Part shown: one piece after another, positions 58,361-58,907 of the stretch
How positions within the stretch are numbered: the stretch's first letter is position 1
Layout of the letters: each line of letters starts with the position of its first letter
From: an uncultured Eubacteriales bacterium
GTDB taxonomy: Bacteria > Bacillota > Clostridia > Christensenellales > Aristaeellaceae
DNA length: 58,907 bases
Assembly (NCBI GenBank): GCA_902790525.1
Contig: CADASI010000019.1
Coordinates: 1-58,907 of the forward strand
Direction: 5' to 3'
The notes under the pieces: generated by a model
What the model was told of the DNA's origin: nothing
The model's input: only the letters and a program-made list of their open reading frames with translations
The model's database searches: none
Position numbers and translations under genes: made by a program

Positions 58361-58907
58361 TCACGCGATGTCCGTTCCGAGCTTCGCCTTCAGCGCGGCG
58401 ATCTCGTCCCCGCTCAGGCCGATGGCCTTCAGATACGCCTCGGCCTGCGCCGCGAGGTCGGCGTCCGCGATGTCCTCGACGCCGAAGGCGGCTGCCAGGG
58501 TCTTTCGTATGTTGCTGTCCGCCAGCGCCTCGTAGGTGTCGGCGTCGGGGCCGATGCCGTAGTAGTTGTAGTAGCTGACCATATAGTCCGCGACCACCTC
58601 ATCGGCGGAGGCGCCCATCAGGCATTCGAGCACCGCGCTGGTAAAGCCGGCGCGATCCTTGCCCATGGTGCAGTGGATCAGATAGGGGCCGTCGTGGTCG
58701 ATCATGTAGCGGAAGCCCTTCGCGAGTCCCTCTCGGAAGGAATCGGAGCCGAAGTCCACCACCAGGTCGAGCGGCAGTATGTCCAGCCGGGAATAATAGG
58801 TCTGGGCGTAGAGTGTGTTTCTAAATGCCGGGAGATGCAGTTTCGAGTGGATTTGACTGCATTTCAAGGCGATTTCCCGCAGGCTTAGTGGGGCAATAGC
58901 AGTCGCG
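58361..58907 (-). CDS. Tyrosine-protein phosphatase (DSP/Y_phosphatase3 type), N-terminus cut off
   Basis: The frame stays open to the right edge, so the N-terminus is missing; at least 181 residues are present. The P-loop LIHCTMGKDRAGF (HC-x5-R, with Cys and Arg) identifies a tyrosine-phosphatase-like enzyme; DFGSDSFREGL upstream and ADYMVSYYNYY downstream fit the family that includes LipA-like lipid/protein phosphatases. A TTG at 58867 is in frame but has no SD, so the real start lies beyond the window. The C-terminus (AQAEAYLKAIGLSGDEIAALKAKLG) forms the expected helix. Confidence 0.85.
   Translation of the reverse strand, partial: ATAIAPLSLREIALKCSQIHSKLHLPAFRNTLYAQTYYSRLDILPLDLVVDFGSDSFREGLAKGFRYMIDHDGPYLIHCTMGKDRAGFTSAVLECLMGASADEVVADYMVSYYNYYGIGPDADTYEALADSNIRKTLAAAFGVEDIADADLAAQAEAYLKAIGLSGDEIAALKAKLGTDIA

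Overview
The window looks like a chromosomal contig from an anaerobic, GC-rich, endospore-forming member of the Clostridia, probably a gut or rumen lineage. I cannot place it to genus. The evidence is: a forespore sigma factor (SigG), a candidate coat protein and SpoIIG-era style genes, an Rnf complex, reverse rubrerythrin, a LexA box of the Firmicute type (CGAAC-N4-GTT), strong GGAGG Shine-Dalgarno (SD) sites, and SigA-like promoters with 16-18 bp spacers. No rRNA, tRNA, CRISPR array, phage or transposase gene was seen. The noncoding space is unusually rich in palindromic repeats.

Region by region. 1-2.2 kb: the start of a class III CoA-transferase, a DUF3783 protein, reverse rubrerythrin and divergent nudC. 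2.3-9 kb: pgi, then a complete branched-chain amino acid ABC operon (livJHMGF) with structured RNA between livJ and livH. 9-13.2 kb: a DUF1846 protein, an FGGY sugar kinase, and sigG, whose ribosome binding site lies inside the kinase terminator. 13.3-20 kb: a leftward uvrB - GNAT - M42 peptidase - uvrA cluster behind a LexA box. 20-28.9 kb: a rightward respiratory cluster, rnfC - rnfDG fusion - rnfE - rnfA - rnfB - nrfA - resB (frameshifted) - resC - HPr-like protein. 29-34.6 kb: an SDR dehydrogenase, a peptidoglycan-binding lipoprotein, a large GT-C-like membrane protein and an Ig-domain surface protein. 34.6-36.3 kb: tgt and a 540-bp element made almost wholly of hairpins. 36.3-39.4 kb: a ribose/xylose-type sugar ABC operon whose binding-protein gene is cut off at its 5' end, head to head with another gene missing its 5' end. 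40-45.7 kb: DUF1858, phosphoglucomutase, D,D-carboxypeptidase, a secreted flavinylated reductase and yajC. 45.8-58.9 kb: a Cys-rich candidate coat protein, tatD, metG with a T-box-like leader, a pyridoxal kinase, an SH3 protein, two metal-linked G3E GTPases, an XRE regulator, an L,D-transpeptidase, DegV, two MgtC-family proteins and a partial tyrosine phosphatase.

How the genes may work together: Rnf takes electrons from reduced ferredoxin and moves ions across the membrane. Here it sits in one apparent transcription unit with pentaheme nitrite reductase NrfA and the System II cytochrome c assembly pair ResB/ResC. That suggests Rnf-linked electron flow to an extracytoplasmic acceptor. A second secreted flavoprotein with its own FMN-attachment motif lies 15 kb away. 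The most unusual items are the RnfD-RnfG fusion, the sigG start inside a terminator, the hairpin-packed element at 35.8-36.3 kb, and the possible pseudoknot between livJ and livH. The join near 39.43 kb may be a real rearrangement or an assembly chimera, so linkage across it should be treated with caution.
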